Positions 1 to 8,026 of a stretch of 16,076 nucleotides of DNA are shown one piece after another. The first letter of the stretch is position 1. Every line of letters begins with the position of its first letter. The DNA lies in assembly GCA_947475795.1 (NCBI GenBank), contig CANJOX010000028.1:1-16076 (forward strand). Direction: 5' to 3'. Both the position numbers and the translations under genes were made by a program. The notes below the pieces were generated by a model. That model saw only the letters and a list, made by a program, of their open reading frames with translations, had not been told where the DNA came from and did not search any database. The stretch is from Gemmatimonadota bacterium (GTDB taxonomy: Bacteria > Gemmatimonadota > Gemmatimonadetes > Gemmatimonadales > Gemmatimonadaceae).

Positions 1-470
1 AGTTCCGGATGGCGATGCACCCCTCCGAGTCGGGCGAGTACTTCGTGGCCCGGCTGCTTGCGTACTGTCTGGAGTACGCTGAAGGGATCGCGTTCTCGCG
101 CGGGATCTCGGATCCGGAGGATCCACCGCTCAGCGTGCGCGATCTCACCGGTGCGCTCCGGGTCTGGATCGAGATCGGGGCGCCCGACGCCGCCCGCCTG
201 CACAAGGCCAGCAAGGCGTCGCCGCGGGTGGTGATTTACACGCACCGCGACCCGGCGCAGCTGTGGCGCCAGTGGGAGGGCGAGAAGATCCACCGGGCCG
301 AGCAGATTGAGCTTTATGCGCTCGAACGGGAGCTGATCGATGCGCTCGTGGAACGGCTCGATCGTCGGATGAAGCTCGAGCTGTCGGTCACGGACGGCAC
401 GATCTTCATCAACGTGGGGGGCGCCACACTCAGTGGCACCGTCCAGCGCCTCTCTGTCCGTCCGGCGTAG
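1..470 (+). CDS. yaeQ: YaeQ family protein, C-terminal part (5' end outside window)
   Basis: The reading frame is already open at the left edge (first full codon at 3), and the visible ATG at 9 lies inside the domain, so the true start is upstream. About 156 residues are visible, whereas E. coli YaeQ is about 181 residues, so only the N-terminal strand region is missing. Family landmarks are HPSE near the visible N-terminus, RLLAYCLEYAEGI, the core WIEIGAPD, the basic LHKASKA and the strand RVVIYTH. YaeQ proteins are known to adopt a fold related to PD-(D/E)XK nucleases, but no firm function is established. The Glu of WIEIG and the Lys of LHKAS are seen and would be candidate site residues by inference. 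The protein is soluble with no signal. The stop lies 40 bases before the preferred start of the patatin gene, so the two may be co-transcribed. Family assignment is confident; function is unknown. Confidence 0.9.
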   Translation, partial: FRMAMHPSESGEYFVARLLAYCLEYAEGIAFSRGISDPEDPPLSVRDLTGALRVWIEIGAPDAARLHKASKASPRVVIYTHRDPAQLWRQWEGEKIHRAEQIELYALERELIDALVERLDRRMKLELSVTDGTIFINVGGATLSGTVQRLSVRPA

Positions 471-510
471 CGCCGCCGCGCACGCCATGCCCCGTTTGCG
501 AGCCGTCACC

Positions 511-1728
511 ATGTCTGTCGCCCCGCGCCCCGTACGCCACCGCGTCGCACCGGTTGCCACACTGCTGTTCGCCGCGTTCGCCGTGGGTTGTGCAACGATC
601 AGGCGTCCCCCGGTGACGGTGGCGGCCCTGCAGCAGGACGGCGTCTCCATCGACGCCGCACAACGCGCGCTGCGCGACACCGTGATCGAGCGGCTCGTGC
701 GGCGGGCCGTGCGCCGCGGCGACCGGACCATCGACGTGCTGATGCTGTCGGGCGGCGGTCAGAACGGCTCGTTCGGGGTGGGCTTTCTGCGCGGGTGGAA
801 ACAGCGCGCCACCGAGCCGATGCCCGAGTTCGATCTGGTCACGGGGGTGAGCACGGGCGCGCTGCAGGCGCCGTATGCGCTGCTGGGCACGCGCGCGGCC
901 CTCGATACGATCACCGCGCTGTACGCCCGCGCGGCGTCCAGCTTTGCCCCGTCGTTGGATTGGTGGTTCTGGCTGCGCCGCACCGGGGGATTGGTGAACA
1001 CCAAGCGCTTCGACGAAACCGTGGCGCGCAGCTTTGCAGGACCGGTGCGGGCCGACCTGCACACCGCGTTCGCCAGCGACCGGCAGCTGCTCTTCACCAC
1101 CACCGACTTCGATCTCGGCATCGGTCGCGTCTGGTCGATGGGCGACGAGCTGGACACCGGCCGCACGGGTGCCGATCGCGTGCGCACGCTGATCAAGGGG
1201 GCCACCGCCATCCCGGCGATTTTCCCACCCGTGATGGTGGACGGGCATCTGCACGCCGACGGCGGTGTGATCGAGAACGTGCTCACGCTCTTCTCTTTCG
1301 ACGATTACGCACGGCTGGGGCAGCGGCTGCAGGCGCGCGGGCTCTCCGACGTGACGGTGCGGGTCTGGGTGGTGATGAACCTCTGGACGCACGCCGAACC
1401 GCGCGCGCTCTCGCCGTCGTCGCGTCGCCAGATCAGCAGTCGTTCCACTGCCCTGCTGTTCTACGCGCACCAGCCCGGCACCCTGTCCGCGCTGGACAAC
1501 CTGGCGCGACTCGTCAGCGATCGGGTGCCCGGTCTGCGTATGCAACTGCGGGTGGCCTCGCTCCCCGCCGAGGAGGCGCTGTCGCCGGGAGCGAGCGCGC
1601 TGTTTGCCCGTCCGTTTATGCAGCGCCTCGATTCCATCGGCTTTGCCAAGGCGCAGGGCGCCACGCCGTGGGACGCCGCGATGCCGACGGCCTTCGCCCG
1701 TCCGCGGACACCGCCGCCGCTCCGGTAG
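511..1728 (+). CDS. Patatin-like phospholipase, predicted lipoprotein
   Basis: Predicted lipid acyl hydrolase of the patatin family, which uses a Ser-Asp dyad. From the ATG at 511 (405 aa) the protein begins with a basic N-region, then a hydrophobic stretch ending AVGC, a lipobox-like site with Cys27 as the likely lipidated residue. The patatin core follows: oxyanion-hole loop SGGGQNGSFG (about 80-89), nucleophile elbow GVSTG with Ser114, and the catalytic Asp of a DGG motif at Asp250. All three hallmarks are intact. The frame is open back to an ATG at 433 with another at 487; 511 was chosen because it gives a normal-length lipoprotein signal and avoids overlap with yaeQ. No good Shine-Dalgarno is visible at any of them. 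A sulfite-oxidase-type gene begins 39 bases downstream. Substrate is unknown; envelope phospholipid or lysophospholipid turnover is an inference from the predicted lipid anchor. Confidence 0.85.
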   Translation: MSVAPRPVRHRVAPVATLLFAAFAVGCATIRRPPVTVAALQQDGVSIDAAQRALRDTVIERLVRRAVRRGDRTIDVLMLSGGGQNGSFGVGFLRGWKQRATEPMPEFDLVTGVSTGALQAPYALLGTRAALDTITALYARAASSFAPSLDWWFWLRRTGGLVNTKRFDETVARSFAGPVRADLHTAFASDRQLLFTTTDFDLGIGRVWSMGDELDTGRTGADRVRTLIKGATAIPAIFPPVMVDGHLHADGGVIENVLTLFSFDDYARLGQRLQARGLSDVTVRVWVVMNLWTHAEPRALSPSSRRQISSRSTALLFYAHQPGTLSALDNLARLVSDRVPGLRMQLRVASLPAEEALSPGASALFARPFMQRLDSIGFAKAQGATPWDAAMPTAFARPRTPPPLR

Positions 1729-1767
1729 CACACGGCCCGTCCCGTTCTCTCTTCCCCATCGATCACC

Positions 1768-2829
1768 GTGACCGACTCCACTCCTGCCCCGCTCGACGTC
1801 GTGCGTGCGGACCCGCTCTGCGCCGAAACACCAGTGGCGCAGCTCACGGTGGCGATGACCCCCGCCGCCAGCGTGTACGTGCGCAGCAATTTCGTGCTGC
1901 CGCAGCTCGATGCCTCGCATTGCATCGCGGTGCGCGGGGCCGTGGACGCGCCCTGCATGGTGTCGTTGTCCGACCTCGCCGCGATGACGCAGCGCCATGT
2001 CACGGTGACCATGGAATGTGCCGGCAACGGTCGTCTCGGCATGGACCCGGTGCCGCCGGGGGAACCGTGGCGCTTCGGAGCCGTGAGTACCACGCGCTGG
2101 AGTGGTGTGCCACTGCGGCTGCTGCTGGACCGCGCAGGGGTGCAGGCCGGCGCCGTGGAGGTGGTCGCTCTGGGTGCCGATGCGGGGCCGCGTGACGACG
2201 CCGACGGCGAGGTGCGCTTTGTCCGGTCCCTGCCGCTGGCCGATGCGCTGCATCCGGATACGATTGTCGCCACGCACATGGACGGCGCACCGCTCACCGC
2301 CGATCACGGGGCGCCGGTGCGCCTGATCGTGCCCGGCTGGTACGGCATGGCGAGCGTGAAGTGGCTGGCCGCGCTGGAGGTCGCCACGACCCCGTTTACT
2401 GGCTATTTCCAGCGGCAGCGCTACGTGTATGACGTGGATGGGGTGATCGAACCAGTGCGCCGCGCGCGGGTGAAGTCGATGATCGCCACACCGCACGATG
2501 GCGCGACGTGCGAGCGGCGCGTGCTGGTGCAGGGGTGGGCGTGGTCGGGTGCCGGGGCCATTGCCCGCGTGGAGCTGGCCGTGAACGACGCGCCGGTGTG
2601 GATCGATGCCGCGCTGGGCACGCCGGCGTCGGCCTATGCGTGGACGCCCTTCGAGGCGGAGCTCGTGCTCCCGGCCACGGAAACCGTGCACATCCGGAGC
2701 CGCGCCACCGATGCCGCCGGCCACACCCAGCCGGAACGCATCGTGTGGAACCGGCATGGCTACGGCAACAACGCGGTGCGCGCCATCGCGGTCACGGTGC
2801 ACGACCCGGTGCACGACGCGGCGCCCTGA
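1768..2829 (+). CDS. Sulfite-oxidase-family molybdenum cofactor enzyme (heme-less)
   Basis: Oxidoreductase of the sulfite oxidase fold, 353 aa from a GTG. A molybdopterin domain (about 15-205) carries the family motifs VYVRSNF, the molybdenum-ligand Cys84 in MECAGNGR, and GAPVRLIVPGWYGMASVKWL. A C-terminal Mo-co dimerisation domain (about 230-345) ends in the typical WNRHGYGNN. There is no cytochrome b5 domain, so the layout resembles plant-type sulfite oxidase. No Sec or Tat signal is visible, so a cytoplasmic location is predicted, unlike the exported SorA/YedY types. The GTG is preferred to the ATG at 1855 because the conserved segment DPLCAETPVAQLT lies between them. There is no clear ribosome binding site. 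It follows the patatin gene at 39 bases and ends before a strong hairpin, so it is probably the last gene of its transcript. Sulfite oxidation is the family prediction; another substrate is possible. Confidence 0.88.
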   Translation: MTDSTPAPLDVVRADPLCAETPVAQLTVAMTPAASVYVRSNFVLPQLDASHCIAVRGAVDAPCMVSLSDLAAMTQRHVTVTMECAGNGRLGMDPVPPGEPWRFGAVSTTRWSGVPLRLLLDRAGVQAGAVEVVALGADAGPRDDADGEVRFVRSLPLADALHPDTIVATHMDGAPLTADHGAPVRLIVPGWYGMASVKWLAALEVATTPFTGYFQRQRYVYDVDGVIEPVRRARVKSMIATPHDGATCERRVLVQGWAWSGAGAIARVELAVNDAPVWIDAALGTPASAYAWTPFEAELVLPATETVHIRSRATDAAGHTQPERIVWNRHGYGNNAVRAIAVTVHDPVHDAAP

Positions 2830-2853
2830 CGTCGGTGGGGCATCACGCAGACA

Positions 2854-2880
2854 AGGGGCGCCGCAGGTTGCGGCGCCCCT
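2854..2880. terminator. Bidirectional hairpin between convergent genes
   Basis: A perfect 12-bp inverted repeat (AGGGGCGCCGCA / TGCGGCGCCCCT) with a GGT loop lies between the stop of the sulfite-oxidase-type gene and the stop of the oppositely oriented Ig-like lipoprotein gene. Position and perfect symmetry fit a shared terminator for both strands. There is no marked T tract on either side, so efficiency is uncertain. Confidence 0.75.
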
Positions 2881-2905
2881 CGTGCGTTGCGGCGACGGCG
2901 CAGAC

Positions 2906-5254
2906 TCAGTAGCCGAACAACTTGATGGCGGGACTCAGGCGGTACACCGCCCCCAGTGGCGTGGCGATGGCCGCTTCGTTCACCGCTTTGCACGCGATGG
3001 GCACGGTGCATTTCGTGTTCCCCGGCGCGCAGCTCCCGGTGTTGAAGCTGATGGTGCCGGTGATGGGCTGCGCCGGAAGAATGGTATACACGACCTTCGT
3101 GTTCTGTCCCGACACGATGGCCACGGGGAAGTAGAAGTTCGCTTCCTTCTGCTCCGAGTTGCTGCCGCGCAGGTACACCTGGGAAACGTCGGAATCCTGC
3201 GTGCGCTGGAGCACGCCGAACTTGTCGTACACGGTGGCGCGCACGCGCAGCCGATACGGCGTCAGCGCATTTGCGCTGCCCGTAATCGAAAAGTAGAACT
3301 TGGCATCGGTCACGTTCTTGTTCGAACCATCCACACGCGTCACGAACTGATTGATCGGATCCTTCTGATTACCCGGGGCACAGGCCACGATCGGCGTACT
3401 GCTGGTGGTGCCGGTGGCGGTGAAGAGCGTGAAGCGTGTTTCGTCCAGCGTGGGCGTGACGTCGAGACTGGCCAGCAGTTCATTCAGCCCCGACTGCAGC
3501 TGCCACGTGGCTGACGCCTTGCCGGCCGCATTGGTGGGATGGACGAGTGGCGTGATGACGGCCGAGTTGTTGCTGGCCGTGAAATACACGGTCTGTCCGG
3601 CCACCGGATTGCCGTACGCATCACGCACCAGCACCGACGGCGCCGTGGTTCCTGCCGCGACGCCGAGGACGGTGCCGATGAGCGCGGTCTGTCCGTTGCC
3701 GCCGTCGATCGCGAGCGACGCGGCGGCGGCCGCACCGATGGCGAAGGGGCCGGTGTCGGCGAACAGCGTGCCGGCGGTGAAGCGCAGCTGCTGCGTGGCA
3801 CCAGCCTTCCGGATCGCGAGATCACCGAAGCTCGCCACGCCGGCCACCGCGTTCACACTCGCGGTGCCGAACAGCGGCCCCCCCTGCAGCGCACTGGCGA
3901 CGATCGCGCCGGTGTAGCCCTCGGCCGTGCGGTTCCCCTCACCCACCACGCGGATCGTGGCCGTGGGCAGTGCGGTCCCCGCGAGGTACGTGGTGCTGGC
4001 CACCGGGCCGCCCGTGATCTCGATCCCGGTGGGCGATGTGGCGGTGGCGGTGAAGGTGTGTACCGCCGGCACGAACACGGCGCCCAGCACGGCGTCACCA
4101 CCGGTGCCCGGAGTGGCGGTCACGCTGTTGCTGCCGGCCACGACGCCCACGCGCCACAGGGTACTGGCGGCGGTGCCGTCGGCGCCCGTGGCGGCACTGG
4201 CGGGAGCGATGCTGCCACCACCGCTGGTCACGGCAAACGCCACCGGAATGCCGACCAGCGGCGTGCCATTCGGCGTGCTGAGTGTGACGGCCGGCGGCGG
4301 CAGCACCGTGGAGCCGATCGGCGCGCTGGTGCCAGCGGCGTTCGGTGTGACGTTGATGCGCGGATCGACCGGACCGACGGGGCTGAATTCCAGCAGGGTG
4401 CCGCCGATGCCACTGGCCCCGGGGCCGGCGGCATAGAGGTTGGCCGGGAGCAGCAGCGCGAGCAGCGCGCCACCCAGCGAGGTCGGTGCGCTCGCCGTGG
4501 CGAGCGGCGCGCAGGAGAGGAAATCGACCGTCACCTTGGGCAGCAGCTCGAAGTCCGCGGCGCCCCGGTTGTGGCCCAGCACGAGACGGTCCAGCACCTC
4601 GTCTGATGTGTTCACGTCGATCGCCCCGCACACCGCGGCGGTGACGTGGTCGGTGAAGACATTGGAGGGATATTTGCTGAACTCGTATACCACTGGATAC
4701 TTGTCGAGATTCGTGCGCAGCGTATCCGGCGATTCGACGATGCTGATCAGCGAGGTCTCGTCCACGTTGGCGCCGGTGAGTTGCACGCCGGCATAGCCGT
4801 CTTCCGTGACCAGCGTGCGGACCGAATCAGTGGGGTACACCACCCATGCGTTGCGCGTGGCCGGCAGCGTGCCGTCGATGCCCGCAAAGCAGAACAGGGC
4901 ACGGCCCAGCAATTCGGAGGTCTCGTTGGCAGGCAGTTTATTCTGCTGCTGTTTCGTGACCAGGAAGTCGATCAGGTTCCACGTCTTGGCAATGACATCA
5001 GCGGTATTGCCGGCATCCTGCTGCCGCTTGATGTTGTCCCACTTACCGAGCGCCGAATTCGCATCGGGTGATCCCGCGCCGAAATACGCGACGATCAATT
5101 CGTCGATCAGTTCCGGATCGGTGCAGAGCACCGAGGACGGATCGGTGGTGAAGCGCGGTGTCGCCCGCGTGTCGGGCACGGTGGTGCCCTGGTCTGAGCA
5201 CGCGGAGAGTACCACCACCGCACAGGCACTGATTGTCACAAAAATATTACGCAT
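2906..5254 (-). CDS. Large lipoprotein with bacterial Ig-like (Big_1-type) domains
   Basis: 782-aa predicted surface or periplasmic lipoprotein. The N-terminus from MRNIFVTIS is a lipoprotein signal ending LSAC, with Cys19 lipidated. Residues about 40-290 form a domain I do not recognise, with cysteines at 44, 122, 209 and 248. Two regions look like invasin/intimin-type Ig-like domains: about 312-390 (TPNGTPLVGIPVAF, then GADGTAASTLWRVG) and about 508-610 (VRDAYGNPVAGQTVYFTA, then NAAGKASATWQLQ), with another beta-rich stretch between. The C-terminal 170 residues have four further cysteines (625, 742, 749, 755). The start at 5254 is set by the signal peptide and a GGAGG upstream; an earlier in-frame start at 5284 would add ten residues before the signal. 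It lies downstream of the kinase gene on the same strand but has its own 231-bp leader. Such proteins usually act in adhesion or surface structure; the specific role is unknown. Confidence 0.85.
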   Translation of the reverse strand: MRNIFVTISACAVVVLSACSDQGTTVPDTRATPRFTTDPSSVLCTDPELIDELIVAYFGAGSPDANSALGKWDNIKRQQDAGNTADVIAKTWNLIDFLVTKQQQNKLPANETSELLGRALFCFAGIDGTLPATRNAWVVYPTDSVRTLVTEDGYAGVQLTGANVDETSLISIVESPDTLRTNLDKYPVVYEFSKYPSNVFTDHVTAAVCGAIDVNTSDEVLDRLVLGHNRGAADFELLPKVTVDFLSCAPLATASAPTSLGGALLALLLPANLYAAGPGASGIGGTLLEFSPVGPVDPRINVTPNAAGTSAPIGSTVLPPPAVTLSTPNGTPLVGIPVAFAVTSGGGSIAPASAATGADGTAASTLWRVGVVAGSNSVTATPGTGGDAVLGAVFVPAVHTFTATATSPTGIEITGGPVASTTYLAGTALPTATIRVVGEGNRTAEGYTGAIVASALQGGPLFGTASVNAVAGVASFGDLAIRKAGATQQLRFTAGTLFADTGPFAIGAAAAASLAIDGGNGQTALIGTVLGVAAGTTAPSVLVRDAYGNPVAGQTVYFTASNNSAVITPLVHPTNAAGKASATWQLQSGLNELLASLDVTPTLDETRFTLFTATGTTSSTPIVACAPGNQKDPINQFVTRVDGSNKNVTDAKFYFSITGSANALTPYRLRVRATVYDKFGVLQRTQDSDVSQVYLRGSNSEQKEANFYFPVAIVSGQNTKVVYTILPAQPITGTISFNTGSCAPGNTKCTVPIACKAVNEAAIATPLGAVYRLSPAIKLFGY

Positions 5255-5260
5255 ACACTG

Positions 5261-5268
5261 AGCCCTCC
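5261..5268 (-). promoter_or_regulatory. Ribosome binding site of the Ig-like lipoprotein gene
   Basis: Read on the minus strand, GGAGGGCT lies just upstream of the ATG at 5254, with nine bases between GGAGG and the start. It supports this ATG over the in-frame codon at 5284. Confidence 0.75.
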
Positions 5269-5299
5269 GAGGGCAACGCGTCATGTCAGCACATCACAC

Positions 5300-5336
5300 G
5301 CTCCCGCAGGGAGCATGAGCACATGTCGCACGACAT
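5300..5336. repeat. Two adjacent inverted repeats in the lipoprotein leader
   Basis: GCTCCC-GCA-GGGAGC (5300-5314) is a perfect 6-bp stem with a 3-base loop. ATGTCG-CA-CGACAT (5323-5336) is a perfect 6-bp inverted repeat with a two-base centre. Both lie 46-82 bases upstream of the lipoprotein start, in its probable leader. They could be an operator or mRNA structure. No regulator can be named. Confidence 0.4.
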
Positions 5337-5376
5337 CAACCGAAGATGCGTGCTGCGTCGCACGGAATACCACTAA

Positions 5377-5385
5377 CGTATAGCA
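5377..5385 (-). promoter_or_regulatory. Possible extended -10 promoter for the lipoprotein gene
   Basis: On the minus strand TGCTATACG resembles an extended -10 element (TGn-TATAnT). No convincing -35 is seen upstream. If used, it would give a leader of about 115-120 nt carrying both nearby inverted repeats. Weak prediction from sequence only. Confidence 0.25.
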
Positions 5386-5455
5386 CCATGATGCGTGGCG
5401 TGCGGCACGGCAGACTCGACCACGCGTGTTGCACACGACGTACACCGCTGGGCAC

Positions 5456-5479
5456 GCCGTCGCGACGCGACGCGACGGC
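5456..5479 (-). terminator. Hairpin downstream of the kinase gene
   Basis: A perfect 9-bp stem (GCCGTCGCG / CGCGACGGC) with a 6-base loop begins 6 bases past the kinase stop codon on the minus strand. It is a candidate terminator or attenuator between the kinase and the lipoprotein. There is no T tract, so read-through is possible. Confidence 0.5.
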
Positions 5480-5485
5480 GCATAG

Positions 5486-8026
5486 TTACGGCGCCGTCCC
5501 CACGAGCTTCTGAAACGCAGGCGCGCCGCGAATGGCGTTGAACCACCACCCCGGATCATTCGCGTACGCGGCGCGCCGCTCGGCGTTGCGCGAGAAATAC
5601 ACGGTGAGCGCGTTGACCGCCGCCGTGGTGTCGCTGAGGATCGCGTGCACGAACGCGGCGCGCAGCATGAGATCGCGCTTGGGGTCGAGCTCGGCGTCGC
5701 CCTGCGCACGCTGCACCACATGGCGCGCACTGTCGGCCATGCCGGCCCGCGCGAGCACGGCAGCGACGAGCAGATCGCTGGCGAGCCGTTGCATCGCCTG
5801 CTGCGGTTTGGGAGAACGCAGTACCACGGAGTCGGCGAGTGCCCACGCCGTGCTCACCGCCGCTGCCGTGGCCGGACGTGACCGTGTGGTGAGCAGTTGC
5901 AGCTGACAGCGCGCCGCGTTGGCCGTGGCGGCGAAGCGCCGCTGGGTCTGCTCGCACCACGCGATCGCATCGGGATCGATGTTGTTGAGATCGTACGATG
6001 ACGCGAAGAGGCGGCTCAGCACGACATCGGCGTTGGCCAGAAACGCATCCGCTTCGAGTGCGCGTTTCGCGGCCATGTTCACGTCGACGTTGGTCTTAGT
6101 GCGGTAGTACAGGTGCGACAGCGTAGCGAAGGCACCGGCCTGCAGCGGGTTCGCGGTGGTGGCAGTTTCGAGATCCCGCTCTGCGTCCGCCACCAGTGCG
6201 GCCGCGGTGGCGCTGTCGGGCACCAGTCCCACGAGGACACGGAAGTAGGTCAGGTTGCCGCGGATTTCGAGGGCGTCCGGATCGTTGGGGGCGCGCTGCA
6301 GCGCGCGTTCGGCGTACACCATGCCGGTGTCGATCCACACCCGCGCGGCGGGCGGATCGCCCTGCCGGAGTCGCGAGCGGCGATACGCGAGCGTGGCGCG
6401 CGCCACCGACGGCGCGCCCCAGCGCACGTCCAGCCCTTCGGCCACGGCCAGCAGGGAATCGGCGGTGGAGAAGGCCGACTCGAGGTCGGCGGGATCACCC
6501 GCCCGCAGCGCACTTTCGCCGCGGCGCCGCGCCACTTCGGCGCGCTGCACGAGTTCCCACGCGCCGGCGTTCCGCGTGCCGTCACGCTGCTCGCGCAGCT
6601 TCACCTGCCGCCCGAGCTCTTCGCGGATCAGCACCGAGACGCGCGACGCGAGCGAGTCGCGCAGCGCGAGCGCATCGGAGGCGCGCCCCGTGACTTTGGC
6701 GCGCGTGCGGACGAAGTCACCGTCGCCATCTACGAGGCGGATGTTGACCACCACCTGATCGCCACTCTGCGACACGTCGCCGCGCACCAGTGTGGCCACG
6801 CCGAGGGCGGCCGCGATGCTGTCATTCGGCGCCGTGGACCCGCGGTAGGGTTCGACGCCGCCCCGCGACACCACGGTCACCCCGGTCACCCCGGTGAGGG
6901 ATCCGATCAGCGCCTCGGTGAGCCCGTCGGCGAGATAGCCCAGCGTCCCGCCGGCGGAGGCGTCGTCGAAGTACAGCACCGCGATGCGGTCGGCAGCGAG
7001 TCCGTTCTTTTTGGGCGCCGCACTACTGTCGCTGACTTTCCACGCGGCGACGCCGATGGCGAGACACGCGACAACGAGCCCTCCCACCAGCATCCGCCTG
7101 CGATACCACGGGATGGGCGGCGGTTCCGGGGGCAGCGTGGGGACGCGACGCATGGTGGTGAAGCGGTCCACGCGGCGCATCGCCGTCTCCCCCATCGGCG
7201 TGCCGAGGATAGCGATGAACTCCGCGGCCGTGCGTGGCCGGTCGGCCGGCGATTTCTCCATGGCGGCGTAGATGGCTTCTTCCACTTCGTCCGGGACCGC
7301 CTGACGGATGATGCGGATACTGGGCACCGTGTCCATCGCGTGCCGCGCCATGATCGCCATCGCGTTCTTGCCGGTGAACGGCGGATCGCCGGCCAGCATC
7401 TCGTAGAGCACGCACCCGAGGCTGTAGATGTCGGCCGCCGGGCCGACTTTCTCGCCGGTGGATTGCTCGGGACTCATGTAGACCGGGGTGCCGACGGCCA
7501 TCCCCGTCTGCGTGAGCTTCTGCCCGTCGCCCTCCGTGGCGGCGCGGGCGATGCCGAAGTCGGCCACCAGCGCGTGCCCGTTTTCGAGCAGCAGGATGTT
7601 TTCCGGCTTGATGTCGCGGTGCACGACGTCCTCCGCGTGGGCGGCCCCGAGCGCGTCGGCCACTTCGCGGATGATGCGCACCGCCTCCTGCACGGGGAGC
7701 TGCCCTTCGCGGTTGAGGCGATCGCGCACCGATTCGCCCCGCACGAAGGGCATCACGTAGTACAAGAGGCCATCCGCATGGCCGGACGCATAACAGCCCA
7801 GGATGTGCGGATGCTGCAGGCGCGAGGCGATCTTGATTTCGCGCTCGAAGCGATCGGCGCCGATGGTGGCCGACAGCTCGGGGTTGAGCACCTTGATCGC
7901 AACCGCGCGGTCGTGCGCGAGGTCGTGCGCCAGATAGACGGTGGCCATGCCACCGCGTCCGAGCTCACGCTCGACCCGGTAGCGCCCCTCCAGGTGCGTC
8001 TGGAGTGTTGCGAGGATGTCTGCCAC
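5486..8026 (-). CDS. Transmembrane Ser/Thr protein kinase with TolB-like and TPR-type C-terminal region
   Basis: 846-aa receptor-like kinase of the bacterial PknB type. The kinase domain (about 16-275) is complete: glycine loop GRGGMATV (23-30), ATP Lys45 in AIK, likely alpha-C Glu63, catalytic HRDIKPEN with Asp138, DFG at 156-158, an activation loop with Thr172/Thr174/Thr180, and SPE at 185-187. A basic stretch precedes one transmembrane helix (about 311-329), placing the rest outside the cytoplasm. Residues about 347-445 (IAVLYFDD, YLADGLTEALIGSL, LVRGDV) resemble the TolB/FlgO-type domain common in such kinases. About 480-840 is Ala-rich and helical, consistent with degenerate TPR repeats. 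The GTG at 8026 places a short, typical kinase N-terminus; no clear Shine-Dalgarno is visible. It is divergent from the acetyltransferase gene and upstream of the Ig-like lipoprotein gene. Activity looks intact; signal and targets are unknown. Confidence 0.92.
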   Translation of the reverse strand: MADILATLQTHLEGRYRVERELGRGGMATVYLAHDLAHDRAVAIKVLNPELSATIGADRFEREIKIASRLQHPHILGCYASGHADGLLYYVMPFVRGESVRDRLNREGQLPVQEAVRIIREVADALGAAHAEDVVHRDIKPENILLLENGHALVADFGIARAATEGDGQKLTQTGMAVGTPVYMSPEQSTGEKVGPAADIYSLGCVLYEMLAGDPPFTGKNAMAIMARHAMDTVPSIRIIRQAVPDEVEEAIYAAMEKSPADRPRTAAEFIAILGTPMGETAMRRVDRFTTMRRVPTLPPEPPPIPWYRRRMLVGGLVVACLAIGVAAWKVSDSSAAPKKNGLAADRIAVLYFDDASAGGTLGYLADGLTEALIGSLTGVTGVTVVSRGGVEPYRGSTAPNDSIAAALGVATLVRGDVSQSGDQVVVNIRLVDGDGDFVRTRAKVTGRASDALALRDSLASRVSVLIREELGRQVKLREQRDGTRNAGAWELVQRAEVARRRGESALRAGDPADLESAFSTADSLLAVAEGLDVRWGAPSVARATLAYRRSRLRQGDPPAARVWIDTGMVYAERALQRAPNDPDALEIRGNLTYFRVLVGLVPDSATAAALVADAERDLETATTANPLQAGAFATLSHLYYRTKTNVDVNMAAKRALEADAFLANADVVLSRLFASSYDLNNIDPDAIAWCEQTQRRFAATANAARCQLQLLTTRSRPATAAAVSTAWALADSVVLRSPKPQQAMQRLASDLLVAAVLARAGMADSARHVVQRAQGDAELDPKRDLMLRAAFVHAILSDTTAAVNALTVYFSRNAERRAAYANDPGWWFNAIRGAPAFQKLVGTAP

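Noticed and set aside
430..2814. Very long open frame on the minus strand (about 794 codons) opposite the patatin and sulfite-oxidase genes
   Set aside because: It spans two clearly recognisable genes on the other strand, its translation is dominated by His, Arg and Gly with no domain pattern, and such antisense frames are expected in GC-rich DNA.
3539..4606. Plus-strand open frames opposite the Ig-like lipoprotein gene
   Set aside because: Repetitive Gly/Arg/Ala translations mirroring the Ala/Thr/Gly-rich coding strand; no start signal or domain.
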